Below, piece after piece: positions 29,546 to 38,195 of a stretch of DNA of 64,000 nucleotides. Position numbers and translations under genes: made by a program. This stretch comes from Alphaproteobacteria bacterium (lineage in GTDB: Bacteria; Pseudomonadota; Alphaproteobacteria; Rhizobiales; Rhizobiaceae), in the NCBI GenBank assembly GCA_018823835.1, contig JAHJHT010000013.1, forward strand, positions 1 through 64,000, given 5' to 3'. Position 1 is the first letter of the stretch, and each line of letters begins with the position of its first letter. The notes under the pieces were generated by a model. That model saw only the letters and a program-made list of their open reading frames with translations, was not told where the DNA came from and searched no databases.

Positions 29546-30100
29546 CTACTTCTTGCGGAAGGCGTCGAGCGACACGACCTCGGCGCCCTTTGCACCCTCG
29601 GCGGGCTCTTCCTTGGCTGCCTCGGCAGCCTTCTTCTTGGCGTCGCCCTTCTTGGCGGCAGCCGGCTTGGCGGCAGCCTCGCCCTTTGCCTTCTTGGGCG
29701 CTTCCTCGACGGCTTCGTCGGCCTCGCCGACATCGGCAGTGTCGGTCTTCACGTCGAACTCGAGCTCGAAATTGACCGAAGGGTCATAGAAGCCGCGGAC
29801 TGCAGCGAAGGGGATTTCGAGACGTTCGGGCACGTCGGAGAAGGAAAGGCCGATCTCGAAGCCGCTGTCGGTTACCTTGAGGTCCCAGTACTGAAACTGC
29901 ACCACAATGGTCATCTGCTCGGGATAGCGCTCGCGCAGGCGCGGCGAGATCCGAACGCCGGGCGCCCCGGTCACGAAGGTGATGAAGAAGTGGTGGTTGC
30001 CCGGCAGGCCTGTCCGCGCAACCTCGGCAAGCACCTTGCGCATGACGCCGCGCAAGGCCTCCTGGGCGAGAATATCGTAGCGGATGTGGTCTTCGGCCAT
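29546..30100 (-). CDS. sspB: SspB-like ClpXP adaptor
   Basis: This 184-residue protein has the alphaproteobacterial SspB domain (residues 5-130), recognisable from IRYDILAQEALRGVMRKV, NHHFFITFVTG and MTIVVQFQYWDL, followed by a flexible acidic then Ala/Lys-rich tail. SspB tethers ssrA-tagged proteins and hands them to the ClpXP protease; in E. coli the C-terminal tail docks on ClpX. It heads a three-gene operon with DUF4169 and RHH. The ssrA gene itself lies about 2.2 kb away on the same strand. Confidence 0.92.
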   Translation of the reverse strand: MAEDHIRYDILAQEALRGVMRKVLAEVARTGLPGNHHFFITFVTGAPGVRISPRLRERYPEQMTIVVQFQYWDLKVTDSGFEIGLSFSDVPERLEIPFAAVRGFYDPSVNFELEFDVKTDTADVGEADEAVEEAPKKAKGEAAAKPAAAKKGDAKKKAAEAAKEEPAEGAKGAEVVSLDAFRKK

Positions 30101-30236
30101 GTGGCAGGCAGTTTCCGTTGAATCTTGAGAATAGCTGTAATCAAGCTTGGGGCCGCCGTAAACCGGAGATAGCGAGCACGATGCACCGGATCGTGCGCGT
30201 GGCCCAAGGTTGCGGCGAAAAAGCCGCAGGCTGGCC

Positions 30237-30872
30237 TCAACCGCGCGGCACGAACGCCCTGAGGAAGGTCCTGACCGCGCTTCGCGACGCCTTTTCGAGT
30301 GTTTCGTCGTCAGGCGTCTCGCCTAGCAGGATGTAGACCTGCAGATCGGAGCGGATCAGGGCCAGAAACTGGCGCGCCGCCAGGTGGGCATCCTCGATGT
30401 CGAGCCAGCCGGCCCGGGCAAGCCCTTCAAGGCCGGTGGCAAGGGCGTCCCACGCCTTGGCGGCTCCCTGTTCCTCCCATCCTGTGAAGAGGTGCGGGTA
30501 GCGCGCGCTTTCGCCCTGAACCAGCCGACGCAACAGATAGCCGTCGCGACTGCAGATGCAGTCCCGGTTGACCCGCAGGGCGAAAGCCGTGAGGTCGTCC
30601 TCCAGGTGGCTGGGTTCGTCGGGGAAGGTGGTCATGGCCTCGACGCAGATGGCGGCCATGCGCGTCGTGAGTTCGCCGACCACAGCCACGAACAGCTTTT
30701 CCTTGTCGCCGTGTCGATTGTAGAGGGTCTGGCGCGAGACGCCCGCTTCCTGGGCGATGACGTCGAGATTGGCGCCCGAGAAACCCTCGCGACCGAAAAC
30801 CGCACTGGCTGCTTCGATGATGGAGAGTCTTTTCGCCTCGTGGCTGCGGAGGGCCGATGCGTAAGCTTTCAT
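30237..30872 (-). CDS. TetR family regulator of the adjacent efflux gene
   Basis: This 211-residue protein has an N-terminal TetR helix-turn-helix (RLSIIEAASAVFGREGFSG, then VIAQEAGVSRQTLYNRHGDK) and a C-terminal ligand domain of the TetR_C AefR-like type. It is divergent from the Bcr/CflA-type pump and probably represses it. ATG 30872 has no ribosome-binding site upstream; instead a perfect palindrome begins two bases before it, so the transcript may be leaderless and the gene self-repressed. An upstream GTG at 30959 is a weaker alternative. Confidence 0.87.
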   Translation of the reverse strand: MKAYASALRSHEAKRLSIIEAASAVFGREGFSGANLDVIAQEAGVSRQTLYNRHGDKEKLFVAVVGELTTRMAAICVEAMTTFPDEPSHLEDDLTAFALRVNRDCICSRDGYLLRRLVQGESARYPHLFTGWEEQGAAKAWDALATGLEGLARAGWLDIEDAHLAARQFLALIRSDLQVYILLGETPDDETLEKASRSAVRTFLRAFVPRG

Positions 30873-30874
30873 TG

Positions 30875-30889
30875 CGACTATGCTAGTCG
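30875..30889. promoter_or_regulatory. Perfect palindrome at the tetR start (operator candidate)
   Basis: CGACTA-TGC-TAGTCG is a perfect six-plus-six palindrome that begins two bases before the TetR start codon, in the divergent region with the efflux gene. This is the expected kind and place of a TetR autorepression site. Confidence 0.6.
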
Positions 30890-30927
30890 TGACAGACGCA
30901 GGGCACAAGCTTTCCCAGGGGAAACAG

Positions 30928-30945
30928 TAAAGTCGGTCGGCTTTA
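30928..30945. promoter_or_regulatory. Second palindrome between tetR and the efflux gene
   Basis: TAAAGTCGGTCGGCTTTA matches its own reverse complement at 14 of 18 positions and lies 85 bases before the efflux gene. It differs in sequence from the palindrome at 30875, though both share a GTCG/CGAC core, so it could be a second TetR site or another regulator's site. Confidence 0.4.
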
Positions 30946-31029
30946 TTGTCGGGCGACACGCTCCTGAAACGTCCTTATGATGTATCACTCCTCCACCCCC
31001 GGCCCGGCCGGCATCCAGGACCCCTAAAG

Positions 31030-32238
31030 ATGAACGTTGGATTTCTGCGCATCGCGATTGTGCTCGGCCTGATTTCGGCCATCGGCCCCTTCGCCATCGA
31101 CATGTACCTGCCGGCGCTGCCGACGATCGGCGCCGAACTGCAGGCCAGCGCCATGGCCGTGCAGATGAGCCTCGTCGTGCTGTTCCTGTCCTTCGCTGTC
31201 GGGCCTCTCGTCGTCGGTCCACTGGCCGACATCCATGGCCGCAAGCCGGTGATGTATGGCGGCCTCGCGCTGTTTTCAGCCGCCAGCATCGGCGCGGCAC
31301 TGGCGCCGGGCGTCGAATGGCTGATCTTCTTCAGGTTGCTGCAGGGACTGGGCGCCTCGACCGGCATGGTCGTGCCGCGCGCCGTGGTGCGGGACCTGCA
31401 CACCGGCGCCGAGGCGACCCAGCTGATGTCGCTGCTGATGCTGGTGTTCAGCATCTCGCCGATCCTTGCGCCGCTGACCGGCAGCTTCATCATCGCAGCC
31501 TTCGGATGGCGCGCCGTGTTCTGGGCGGTGACACTGGCAGCAGTGCTGTCGACGGTGCTGCTGACGTTCGGGTTTGCCGAGACGCGCACGGCAGAACGGC
31601 GCCGGGCCAGTTCCTTCGCCTCGGCAGGACGCGGCTACAAGGTGCTGGCGGCCGACCGCAACTTTATCGGCCTGTCGCTGATCGGCGGATTCGGGATTGC
31701 CAGCTTCTTCGTCTACCTGGCGAATTCTTCCTTCGTGATCATCGACCACTACGGCATGTCGCCGTCGGTCTACAGCCTGTTCTTCTCGGTCAACGCGGTG
31801 TCGTTTTTCAGCGTCTCGCAGATGAGCGGCTGGCTGACCGGCAAGTTCGGCCTGCACCGGGTGGTCCGGATCGCCGTCTTCGGGTTCTCCGGGGTGATGG
31901 TCGCCATGTGGGCAACGATGGCGGCCGGCTTCGAATCGCTCGCCTTCATGTCCGCGGCACTTTTCGTCGCCTACGGCTTTCTGGGCCTGGTCATTCCAAC
32001 GACCTCGGTGCTGGCGATGGAGGAGCATGGCGAGATAGCCGGTACGGCATCGGCGCTTATGGGCACGCTGCACATGGTGACCGGCGTGGCCGCCATGACG
32101 GTGACGAGCTTCTTCGCCAACGGGCTGCCGATGCCGATGGTGACAGGCATTGCCGCGTGCGCGGCCCTGGCGCTCGTCCTGACGCTGGTGACGATCCGGC
32201 GGGCAGGGGCAGGTGCGGCCACGGCCGCCGCCGAGTGA
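31030..32238 (+). CDS. Bcr/CflA family drug-resistance MFS transporter
   Basis: This 402-residue, 12-helix transporter belongs to the major facilitator superfamily. The Bcr/CflA hallmarks are PFAIDMYLPALPTI near the N-terminus, GPLADIHGRKPVMYGG (loop 2-3 motif A) and VPRAVVRDLHTG in helix 5. Family members export drugs or small molecules such as bicyclomycin or sulfonamides with proton antiport. It is divergent from a TetR regulator, the usual arrangement for an inducible pump. The substrate is unknown. Confidence 0.9.
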   Translation: MNVGFLRIAIVLGLISAIGPFAIDMYLPALPTIGAELQASAMAVQMSLVVLFLSFAVGPLVVGPLADIHGRKPVMYGGLALFSAASIGAALAPGVEWLIFFRLLQGLGASTGMVVPRAVVRDLHTGAEATQLMSLLMLVFSISPILAPLTGSFIIAAFGWRAVFWAVTLAAVLSTVLLTFGFAETRTAERRRASSFASAGRGYKVLAADRNFIGLSLIGGFGIASFFVYLANSSFVIIDHYGMSPSVYSLFFSVNAVSFFSVSQMSGWLTGKFGLHRVVRIAVFGFSGVMVAMWATMAAGFESLAFMSAALFVAYGFLGLVIPTTSVLAMEEHGEIAGTASALMGTLHMVTGVAAMTVTSFFANGLPMPMVTGIAACAALALVLTLVTIRRAGAGAATAAAE

Positions 32239-32283
32239 CGCTTCGCAGGCCGAAATTTCTTGGAAACAAGGGGGAGGGAAAGT

Positions 32284-32597
32284 GGAGGTTTCTGTTGCCA
32301 GGTACCTCCGAACCCCGCCTAGCAGTGCGAACCGCTAGGGCTTGAATTTGAAGCTATCGCACAGCTTACGCTGCGAGACGTGCTTCCGCAAAGTTGTCAT
32401 TTGCAACTACAAGTTTAGTCCGATAACGGTGGTACCATGCCGGGCAAAAGTACGATCTTTACACCTTCGTCGATCCTATTTCGCCCCCATCAGAAACCGC
32501 CCAGCAGGGCAGCTTGTGGTGGAGGCGCCGGGTACCGCCCCCGGGTCCGAACGGCTTATTACATCGCCTGTTTATCACCATAGTCAGACAAGCTGAC
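32284..32597 (-). ncRNA. ssrA: tmRNA, permuted two-piece alphaproteobacterial form
   Basis: Read on the minus strand, the acceptor piece (about 32597-32517) comes first and ends GGCGCCTCCACCA with an encoded CCA. A spacer of about 28 bases (32516-32489) follows, then the coding piece starting GGGGGCGAAA (32488). The two ends pair over seven positions, including the G3-U70 pair that makes it an alanine acceptor. The tag is read at 32404-32369: A N D N F A E A R L A A then TAA. Pseudoknot-like stems follow, ending near a GGAGGT/ACCTCC hairpin. tmRNA rescues stalled ribosomes and tags the peptide for ClpXP. Ends are approximate. Confidence 0.93.
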
Positions 32598-32603
32598 ACG
32601 GCT

Positions 32604-32632
32604 AATATAGGGAACGGTGCGGCGGATGAAAA
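32604..32632 (-). promoter_or_regulatory. Promoter of ssrA
   Basis: On the minus strand TTTTCA (32632-32627) and TATATT (32609-32604) are separated by 17 bases, a good sigma-70-type promoter. It would start transcription near 32597, just before the GTCAG/CTGAC hairpin that begins the acceptor piece. Confidence 0.6.
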
Positions 32633-32749
32633 GGGCCGCTGCAGGGTTTCCTGCGCAGGCCGCCGGGAGATCTGTGGGCAGCGGGAATGACTATGTTCGC
32701 GCCGGACGCCATCCTGTAGGATCGCGGAAATCCCCAACGAGCCCGAATC

Positions 32750-33547
32750 ATGCGCCAGTATCTCGACCTTCTCAAACATGTGCTCGAAAACGGCTCGGAC
32801 CGCAGCGACCGGACCGGCACGGGCACCCGCTCGGTGTTCGGCTACCAGATGCGTTTCGACCTCGCCGACGGCTTTCCGGTGACGACGACGAAGAAGCTGC
32901 ACCTGAAGTCGATCATCCATGAGCTGCTGTGGTTCCTGAACGGCGACACCAACATCAAGTATCTCAACGACAACGGCGTCACCATCTGGGACGAATGGGC
33001 CGACGAGAACGGCGATCTGGGGCCGGTCTATGGCAAGCAGTGGCGCTCCTGGCCGGGCGGGCACGACGGCAAGCCGATCGACCAGATCCGGAATCTTTTG
33101 AATCAGTTGCAGAAGAATCCTCACTCCCGCCGTCTGATCGTTTCGGCCTGGAATCCGGCCGAGGTCGACGCCATGGCACTGCCGCCCTGCCACTGCCTGT
33201 TCCAGTTCTACGTCGCCGACGGCAAGCTGTCGTGCCAGCTCTACCAGCGCTCGGGCGACATCTTCCTCGGCATCCCCTTCAACATCGCCTCCTATGCGCT
33301 GCTGACGATGATGGTGGCGCAGGTGAGCGGGCTCGAGCCCGGCGACTTCATCCTGACGCTCGGGGACGCGCATCTCTATTCCAACCATTTCGAACAGGCC
33401 CGCGAGCAGCTGTCGCGCCAGCCCAAGTCCTTGCCGACGATGCGCATCAACCCCGAGGTGAAGGACCTGTTCGCCTTCCGCTTCGAGGATTTTGCGCTGG
33501 AGAACTATGTCGCCGACGCGACGATCAGGGCGCCGATCGCGGTCTAG
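32750..33547 (+). CDS. thyA: Thymidylate synthase
   Basis: ThyA methylates dUMP to dTMP using methylene-tetrahydrofolate, which becomes dihydrofolate. The product has 265 residues, the normal short form. Visible motifs are [17 protein letters not shown] near the start, [10 protein letters not shown], the nucleophile in [12 protein letters not shown] and [15 protein letters not shown]. It is followed 26 bases on by folA, which regenerates tetrahydrofolate, so the two enzymes form one metabolic unit. Confidence 0.97.
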   Translation: MRQYLDLLKHVLENGSDRSDRTGTGTRSVFGYQMRFDLADGFPVTTTKKLHLKSIIHELLWFLNGDTNIKYLNDNGVTIWDEWADENGDLGPVYGKQWRSWPGGHDGKPIDQIRNLLNQLQKNPHSRRLIVSAWNPAEVDAMALPPCHCLFQFYVADGKLSCQLYQRSGDIFLGIPFNIASYALLTMMVAQVSGLEPGDFILTLGDAHLYSNHFEQAREQLSRQPKSLPTMRINPEVKDLFAFRFEDFALENYVADATIRAPIAV

Positions 33548-33573
33548 CCCTCCAACCGGAGAACCAGTGGAGA

Positions 33574-34092
33574 ATGGATATCGCGATCTATGTCGCGATC
33601 GCCCGCAACGGGGTGATCGGCCGCGAGGGCGGCCTGCCATGGCGGCTTTCGAGCGATCTCAAGCGCTTCAAGGCGGATACTATGGGAAAGCCGATCATCA
33701 TGGGCCGCAAGACCTGGCAGGGCATCGGCCGGCCGTTGCCCGGCCGGCACAATATCGTGGTTTCGCGCGACCCTGATTTTCGCGCCGAGGGCGCGGACAC
33801 GGTGATCTCGCTGCAGGACGCGATAACGCTGGCGCGGGCGCGCGCGCATTGCGTGACCGGCGTCGATGAGATCTGCATCATCGGCGGCGGCCAGATCTAC
33901 GAGCAGGCGATGCCGCTCGCCAACAGGCTCCATGTCACGCATGTTCTGGCCGAGGTGGAAGGCGACACGCACTTCCCGCCAATCGACCTGAAAACGTGGC
34001 GCCGGGTCAGCAGCCGGAACTTCCCGGCAGGCGAAAAGGACAGCCATGCGACACGCTATACGGTTTACGAGAGACGCCCGGCAGTGCATTGA
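33574..34092 (+). CDS. folA: Dihydrofolate reductase
   Basis: This 172-residue protein reduces dihydrofolate with NADPH. It has the DHFR pattern: IAIYVAIARNGVIGREGGLPW, the acidic residue in LSSDLKRFK, GKPIIMGRKTWQGIG and IIGGGQIYEQAMP. It starts at ATG 33574, with TGGAGA just upstream, 26 bases after thyA. It is the target of trimethoprim-type inhibitors. The hflKC operon follows after about 150 bases. Confidence 0.96.
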   Translation: MDIAIYVAIARNGVIGREGGLPWRLSSDLKRFKADTMGKPIIMGRKTWQGIGRPLPGRHNIVVSRDPDFRAEGADTVISLQDAITLARARAHCVTGVDEICIIGGGQIYEQAMPLANRLHVTHVLAEVEGDTHFPPIDLKTWRRVSSRNFPAGEKDSHATRYTVYERRPAVH

Positions 34093-34244
34093 CTGACTGA
34101 AGACCGGGATTCCGGCGGCTATTCGACACGGACCGGCCCGGTTGCGTTGAAAGCGCAGCCGCGCATCCCTATAGAAGACATCACGGGAGCGCGCGCCGCA
34201 ACGTTTCGGCGCGCATGGGTTTTAAGAACACCGAAAGGACTTTC

Positions 34245-35336
34245 ATGCCCTGGAACGACAAGAGCGGCGGCGGCGGCCCATGGGGCGGCGGCAACGGCAA
34301 TGGCGGCGGACCGTGGGGGCAGGGACCACGTCCCAGCGGCCCGCAGGGGTCTCCCCCTGATCTCGAAGACATCATCCGCCGCGGCCAGGACCGGCTGAAG
34401 CAGGCGCTGCCCGGCGGTGGCCGCGCGACGCCGGCACTGTTCGGCCTGATCGCGCTCGGCCTCGTGGCGCTGTGGCTGTTCCAGGCGATCTACACGGTGC
34501 AGCCGGACCAGCTGGCTGTCGAACTGCGCTTCGGCAAGCCCAAGGAAGAGCTGTCGCAGCCCGGCCTGCACTTCCATTGGTGGCCGATCGAGACGGTCGA
34601 GTATGCCAACACGGCCGAAAAACTCGTCGACCTCGGTGAAGTGCGCGGCAACACGTCTTCGGGCCTGATGCTGTCGGGGGACCAGAACATCGTCGACGTG
34701 AAGTTCTCCATCGCCTACCAGGTCTCAAACCCGGAGGCCTATCTCTTCAATGTCGCCAATCCCGACGACATGGTGCGCCAGATCGGCGAGAGTGCCATGC
34801 GCGAGGCCGTCGGCAAGCGTCCTGCGCAGGACATTTTCCGCGACGACCGCCAGGGCATTGCCGACACGGTGCGGCAGATCATCCAGACGACACTCGACCA
34901 GTACGGCACGGGGCTGAGCATCAACGCGATCTCGATCGAGGACGCGGCACCGCCGCGCGAAGTCGCCGACGCGTTCGACGAGGTGCAGCGCGCCGAGCAG
35001 GACGAGGACCGCTTCGTCGAGGAATCGAACCAGTACTCCAACCAGAAGCTCGGCCAGGCACGCGGTGAATCCGCGCAGATCCGCGAAGAAGCGGCCGCCT
35101 ACAAGAACCGGGTCGTGCAGGAAGCCGAAGGTGAGGCGCAGCGCTTCATCTCGGTCTATGACGAATATGCCAAGGCCCCGGAAGTGACGCGCGAGCGCCT
35201 GTTCATCGAGACGATGGAAAAGGTGCTCAAGGATTCCAACAAGGTCATCATCGAGCAGGGCAGCGGACAGGGCGTCGTGCCCTACCTGCCGCTGCCGGAA
35301 CTGGCCAAGCGCGCGCCGGCTGAAGGAGCAAACTGA
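34245..35336 (+). CDS. hflK: HflK, SPFH-domain regulator of FtsH
   Basis: HflK and HflC form a large membrane cage that surrounds the FtsH protease and limits its activity. This 363-residue protein has a Gly-rich N-terminus (GGGGPWGGG repeats), one membrane helix (ALFGLIALGLVALWLF, about residues 64-80) and an SPFH domain with helical tail. The start at 34245 is preceded by GAAAGGA. The stop overlaps the hflC start by one base (TGATG), indicating coupled translation. Confidence 0.95.
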   Translation: MPWNDKSGGGGPWGGGNGNGGGPWGQGPRPSGPQGSPPDLEDIIRRGQDRLKQALPGGGRATPALFGLIALGLVALWLFQAIYTVQPDQLAVELRFGKPKEELSQPGLHFHWWPIETVEYANTAEKLVDLGEVRGNTSSGLMLSGDQNIVDVKFSIAYQVSNPEAYLFNVANPDDMVRQIGESAMREAVGKRPAQDIFRDDRQGIADTVRQIIQTTLDQYGTGLSINAISIEDAAPPREVADAFDEVQRAEQDEDRFVEESNQYSNQKLGQARGESAQIREEAAAYKNRVVQEAEGEAQRFISVYDEYAKAPEVTRERLFIETMEKVLKDSNKVIIEQGSGQGVVPYLPLPELAKRAPAEGAN

Positions 35337-36292
35337 TGGCAAACCGTCTTCCATTCATCGCCATCGTCCTGGCGGCCATCGTGTTCCTGGTCTTCTCGTC
35401 GATCTTCGTGGTCAACGAGCGCCAGCAGGCTATCGTGCTGCGCTTCGGCGAGATCGTCGACGTGAAGAAGGACCCGGGTCTCTACTTCAAGCTGCCCTTC
35501 GGCTTCTTCGAGGCCGACAATGTGCAGATCATCGACGACCGCATCCTGCGCTTCGACCTCGACGACATCCGCGTCCAGGTCTCGGGCGGCAAGTTCTACG
35601 AGGTCGACGCCTTCGTCGCCTACCGCATCTCGGACGCACGGACCTTCAGGCAGGCCGTTTCGGGTAGCGTGCAACTCGCCGAACAGCGCCTTCGCACCCG
35701 TCTCGATGCAGCCCTGCGTCGCGTCTACGGCGTGCGCGGCTTCGAGTCGGCGCTCTCAGAAGAGCGCGCCGCGATGATGCGCGAGGTCGCCGACCAGCTG
35801 CGGCCCGACGCCACCTCGCTCGGCCTGCAGGTCGAGGACGTGCGCATCCGCCGTACGGACCTGACACAGGAAGTGTCGCAGCAGACCTTCGACCGCATGA
35901 AGGCCGAGCGTCTCGCCGAGGCCGAAAGGCTGAGGGCGCGTGGCCGCGAGGCGGCGCAGCGCATCCGCGCCCGCGCCGACCGCGAAGTGGTCGAGATCAT
36001 CGCCGAAGCGCGCAAGGAATCGGAAATCCTGCGCGGTGAAGGCGAAGCGCAGCGCAACGCCGTGTTTGCCGACGCCTTCCAGCGCGATCCTGGCTTCTTC
36101 GAATTCTACCGTTCGATGAACGCCTATGGGGCCGCCCTGCAGGGCACCGGCACGACCATGGTGCTGTCGCCGAGCTCGGAGTTCTTCCGCTTCTTCCGCA
36201 ATTCCAGCGGATCGGACACGCCGGGACTCCCCGCTCCGGCACCGCAGTCGGAGCCTGCCACGACGGCGCCTGCGACCGGCACCAGCCAATAG
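35336..36292 (+). CDS. hflC: HflC, partner of HflK
   Basis: This 318-residue protein has an N-terminal membrane helix (FIAIVLAAIVFLVFSSIFVV), an SPFH domain (NERQQAIVLRFGEIVDV, IRVQVSGGKFYEVDAFVAYR) and a long helical segment, ending in a Pro/Ala/Thr-rich tail. It forms the periplasmic cage with HflK around FtsH. It is part of the hflK-hflC-DUF2065-degP unit, a group devoted to envelope protein quality control. Confidence 0.95.
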   Translation: MANRLPFIAIVLAAIVFLVFSSIFVVNERQQAIVLRFGEIVDVKKDPGLYFKLPFGFFEADNVQIIDDRILRFDLDDIRVQVSGGKFYEVDAFVAYRISDARTFRQAVSGSVQLAEQRLRTRLDAALRRVYGVRGFESALSEERAAMMREVADQLRPDATSLGLQVEDVRIRRTDLTQEVSQQTFDRMKAERLAEAERLRARGREAAQRIRARADREVVEIIAEARKESEILRGEGEAQRNAVFADAFQRDPGFFEFYRSMNAYGAALQGTGTTMVLSPSSEFFRFFRNSSGSDTPGLPAPAPQSEPATTAPATGTSQ

Positions 36293-36302
36293 AGGAAGTC
36301 CG

Positions 36303-36488
36303 GTGACGGACTTCCTGGCCGCCATTGGCCTGGTCCTCGTTGTCGAGGGCCTGGTCTATGGCGGCTTTCCGGGCCTTGCCAAGCGGCTCGCCGCCGAAGT
36401 GCTCGCAACCCCCGAAAACGTGCTGCGCATCGCCGGGCTGGTGGCCATTGCTGCTGGCGTCGGCATTGTCTGGATGGTGCGCGGATAA
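36303..36488 (+). CDS. DUF2065 small membrane protein
   Basis: This 61-residue protein starts at GTG 36303, ten bases after hflC. It has two membrane helices (FLAAIGLVLVVEGLVYGGF and LRIAGLVAIAAGVGIVWMV) linked by a short loop, exactly the DUF2065 pattern. Genes of this family are regularly found next to hflC in proteobacteria, which suggests an accessory role in the HflKC/FtsH complex; this has not been shown as far as I know. Confidence 0.85.
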   Translation: MTDFLAAIGLVLVVEGLVYGGFPGLAKRLAAEVLATPENVLRIAGLVAIAAGVGIVWMVRG

Positions 36489-36604
36489 CGCAGGATTTAT
36501 CCTTGCCCTGATAGCCAAAGTCGCAAACACGCCGTATTTCTTGCCAACATGACGCTTGGCCGTCCGCAGGCCATGACCCTTCACGACGCACCGGGAGCTT
36601 CCGC

Positions 36605-38122
36605 ATGATTTCCAACCGTTTTCTGCCCGCCGTGCGGAAGGCGCTCCTCTGCGCAACCATCGCTTTCCTGCCCGCCGCGACGCTCGGCCTTTCGCCGGTG
36701 CCTGCCGCGCATGCGCAGGCGGTGCCGCAGAGCAACGGACCGGCCTCGGTCGCCGATCTCGCCGAGGGCCTGCTCGAGGCGGTCGTCAACATCTCGACCT
36801 CGCAGAACGTCAAGGGCACCGAGGGGCAGAACACGGTGCCGATGCCGAAGGCGCCGGACGGCTCGCCGTTCCAGGATTTCTTCGACGAGTTCTTCAAGGA
36901 CCGCCAGGGCGAGAACAGCGGCCCGCAGCAGAAGGTGCAGTCGCTGGGCTCCGGCTTCGTGCTGGATGCCGAGAAGGGCATCGTGGTGACCAACAACCAC
37001 GTGATCGCCGACGCGGACGAGATCGAGGTGAATTTTTCCGATGGCTCGAAGCTGACAGCCGAACTGGTCGGCACCGACACCAAGACCGACATTGCCGTCC
37101 TCAAGGTCGATGCGAGCAGGAAAAAGCTGAAGGCTGTCAAGTTCGGCGATTCCGACAAGATGCGGATCGGCGACTGGGTCATGGCGATCGGCAATCCGTT
37201 CGGCCTCGGCGGCACGGTGACGGTAGGCATCATCTCGGCGCGCAACCGCGACATCGATTCGGGCCCCTATGACGACTTCATCCAGACCGACGCGGCGATC
37301 AACCGCGGCAATTCGGGCGGACCGCTGTTCAACATGTTTGGCGAGGTGGTGGGCATCAACACCGCGATCATCTCGCCCTCGGGCGGCTCGATCGGCATCG
37401 GCTTCTCGATCCCCTCCGAACTCGCCACCGGCGTTGTGGCGCAGCTCGTCGAGTTCGGCGAGACGAGGCGCGGCTGGCTCGGCGTGCGCATCCAGCCGGT
37501 AACCGACGAGATCGCCGAGAGCCTCGGCCTGGCAGACGCCAAGGGCGCGCTGGTGTCCGGCATCATCAAGGGCGGGCCGGTCGACAACGGTTCGATCGAA
37601 CTCGGCGACGTCATCATCACCTTCGACGGCAAGGATATCGGTCACAGCCGCGAACTGCCGCTCGCGGTGGCCGAGAGCCCGGTCGGCAAGGAAGTCGACG
37701 TTGTGGTGCTGCGCAAGGGCAAGGAAGTCACCGTCAAGGTGACGCTCGGTCGGCTTGAAGAGGGCGAAAAGCTCGCCGAGGCCGACGGCTCGTCCGGCAG
37801 CGACGAGGGCGGTCCGGTTGCCACAGCCTCGGTGCTCGGCATGACGATCGGCGAACTGACCGACGAGGCGCGCAGCAAGTTCGGCATCGCACCGGACGTC
37901 TCCGGCGTCATCGTTACCGAGGTGGCCGAGAATTCGGCTGCCGCCGAACGTGGCGTCGTGGCCGGCGAGGTGATCACCGAGATCGCGCAGGAGACCGTCG
38001 CGATGCCCAAGGACGTGCTCGACCGCATCGCCGCGTTGAAGGAGCAGGGACGCAAGAACGCGCTCCTGATGCTGGCGTCGAAGACCGGCGAGCTGCGCTT
38101 CGTCACGATCCGGATGGATTGA
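36605..38122 (+). CDS. degP: Do-family periplasmic serine protease (DegP/MucD-like)
   Basis: This 505-residue protein has a signal peptide ending around AAHAQA, a trypsin-like domain with His in VVTNNHVIADADE, Asp in KTDIAVLKVD and Ser in NRGNSGGPLFN, and then two PDZ domains (RRGWLGVRIQPV and a C-terminal one with GVIVTEVAENSAAAERG). It degrades or chaperones misfolded periplasmic proteins. It follows hflKC after 116 bases and may have its own promoter. A strong terminator lies 39 bases downstream. Confidence 0.96.
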   Translation: MISNRFLPAVRKALLCATIAFLPAATLGLSPVPAAHAQAVPQSNGPASVADLAEGLLEAVVNISTSQNVKGTEGQNTVPMPKAPDGSPFQDFFDEFFKDRQGENSGPQQKVQSLGSGFVLDAEKGIVVTNNHVIADADEIEVNFSDGSKLTAELVGTDTKTDIAVLKVDASRKKLKAVKFGDSDKMRIGDWVMAIGNPFGLGGTVTVGIISARNRDIDSGPYDDFIQTDAAINRGNSGGPLFNMFGEVVGINTAIISPSGGSIGIGFSIPSELATGVVAQLVEFGETRRGWLGVRIQPVTDEIAESLGLADAKGALVSGIIKGGPVDNGSIELGDVIITFDGKDIGHSRELPLAVAESPVGKEVDVVVLRKGKEVTVKVTLGRLEEGEKLAEADGSSGSDEGGPVATASVLGMTIGELTDEARSKFGIAPDVSGVIVTEVAENSAAAERGVVAGEVITEIAQETVAMPKDVLDRIAALKEQGRKNALLMLASKTGELRFVTIRMD

Positions 38123-38160
38123 TTCCGTTGTTTCGCTCAACCCGTTGGGTTGAAACACAA

Positions 38161-38195
38161 AAGCCCGGCTATGATGCCGGGCTTTTTTGTTTTTC
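38161..38195. terminator. Terminator of degP, also used from the other side
   Basis: AAGCCCGGC and GCCGGGCTT pair over nine positions around TATGAT, followed on the plus strand by a T-rich tail (38183-38195). The opposite strand also reads into the same stem and the stop codon of the GNAT gene lies inside it (38169-38171). A smaller hairpin (CAACCCGTTGGGTTG, 38138-38152) lies just before. Confidence 0.85.

Noticed and set aside
30212..30236. A GCGGC-GAAAAA-GCCGC hairpin after the TetR gene as a terminator
   Set aside because: The A/T run is in the loop, not after the stem, so it does not fit an intrinsic terminator.
32342..32596. An 84-codon plus-strand frame in the gap before thyA
   Set aside because: It runs antisense through the tmRNA gene; the RNA explains the sequence conservation and structure.
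36581..38158. A 525-codon minus-strand frame across degP
   Set aside because: It is a shadow of a protease with intact catalytic triad; no start site or domain supports it.
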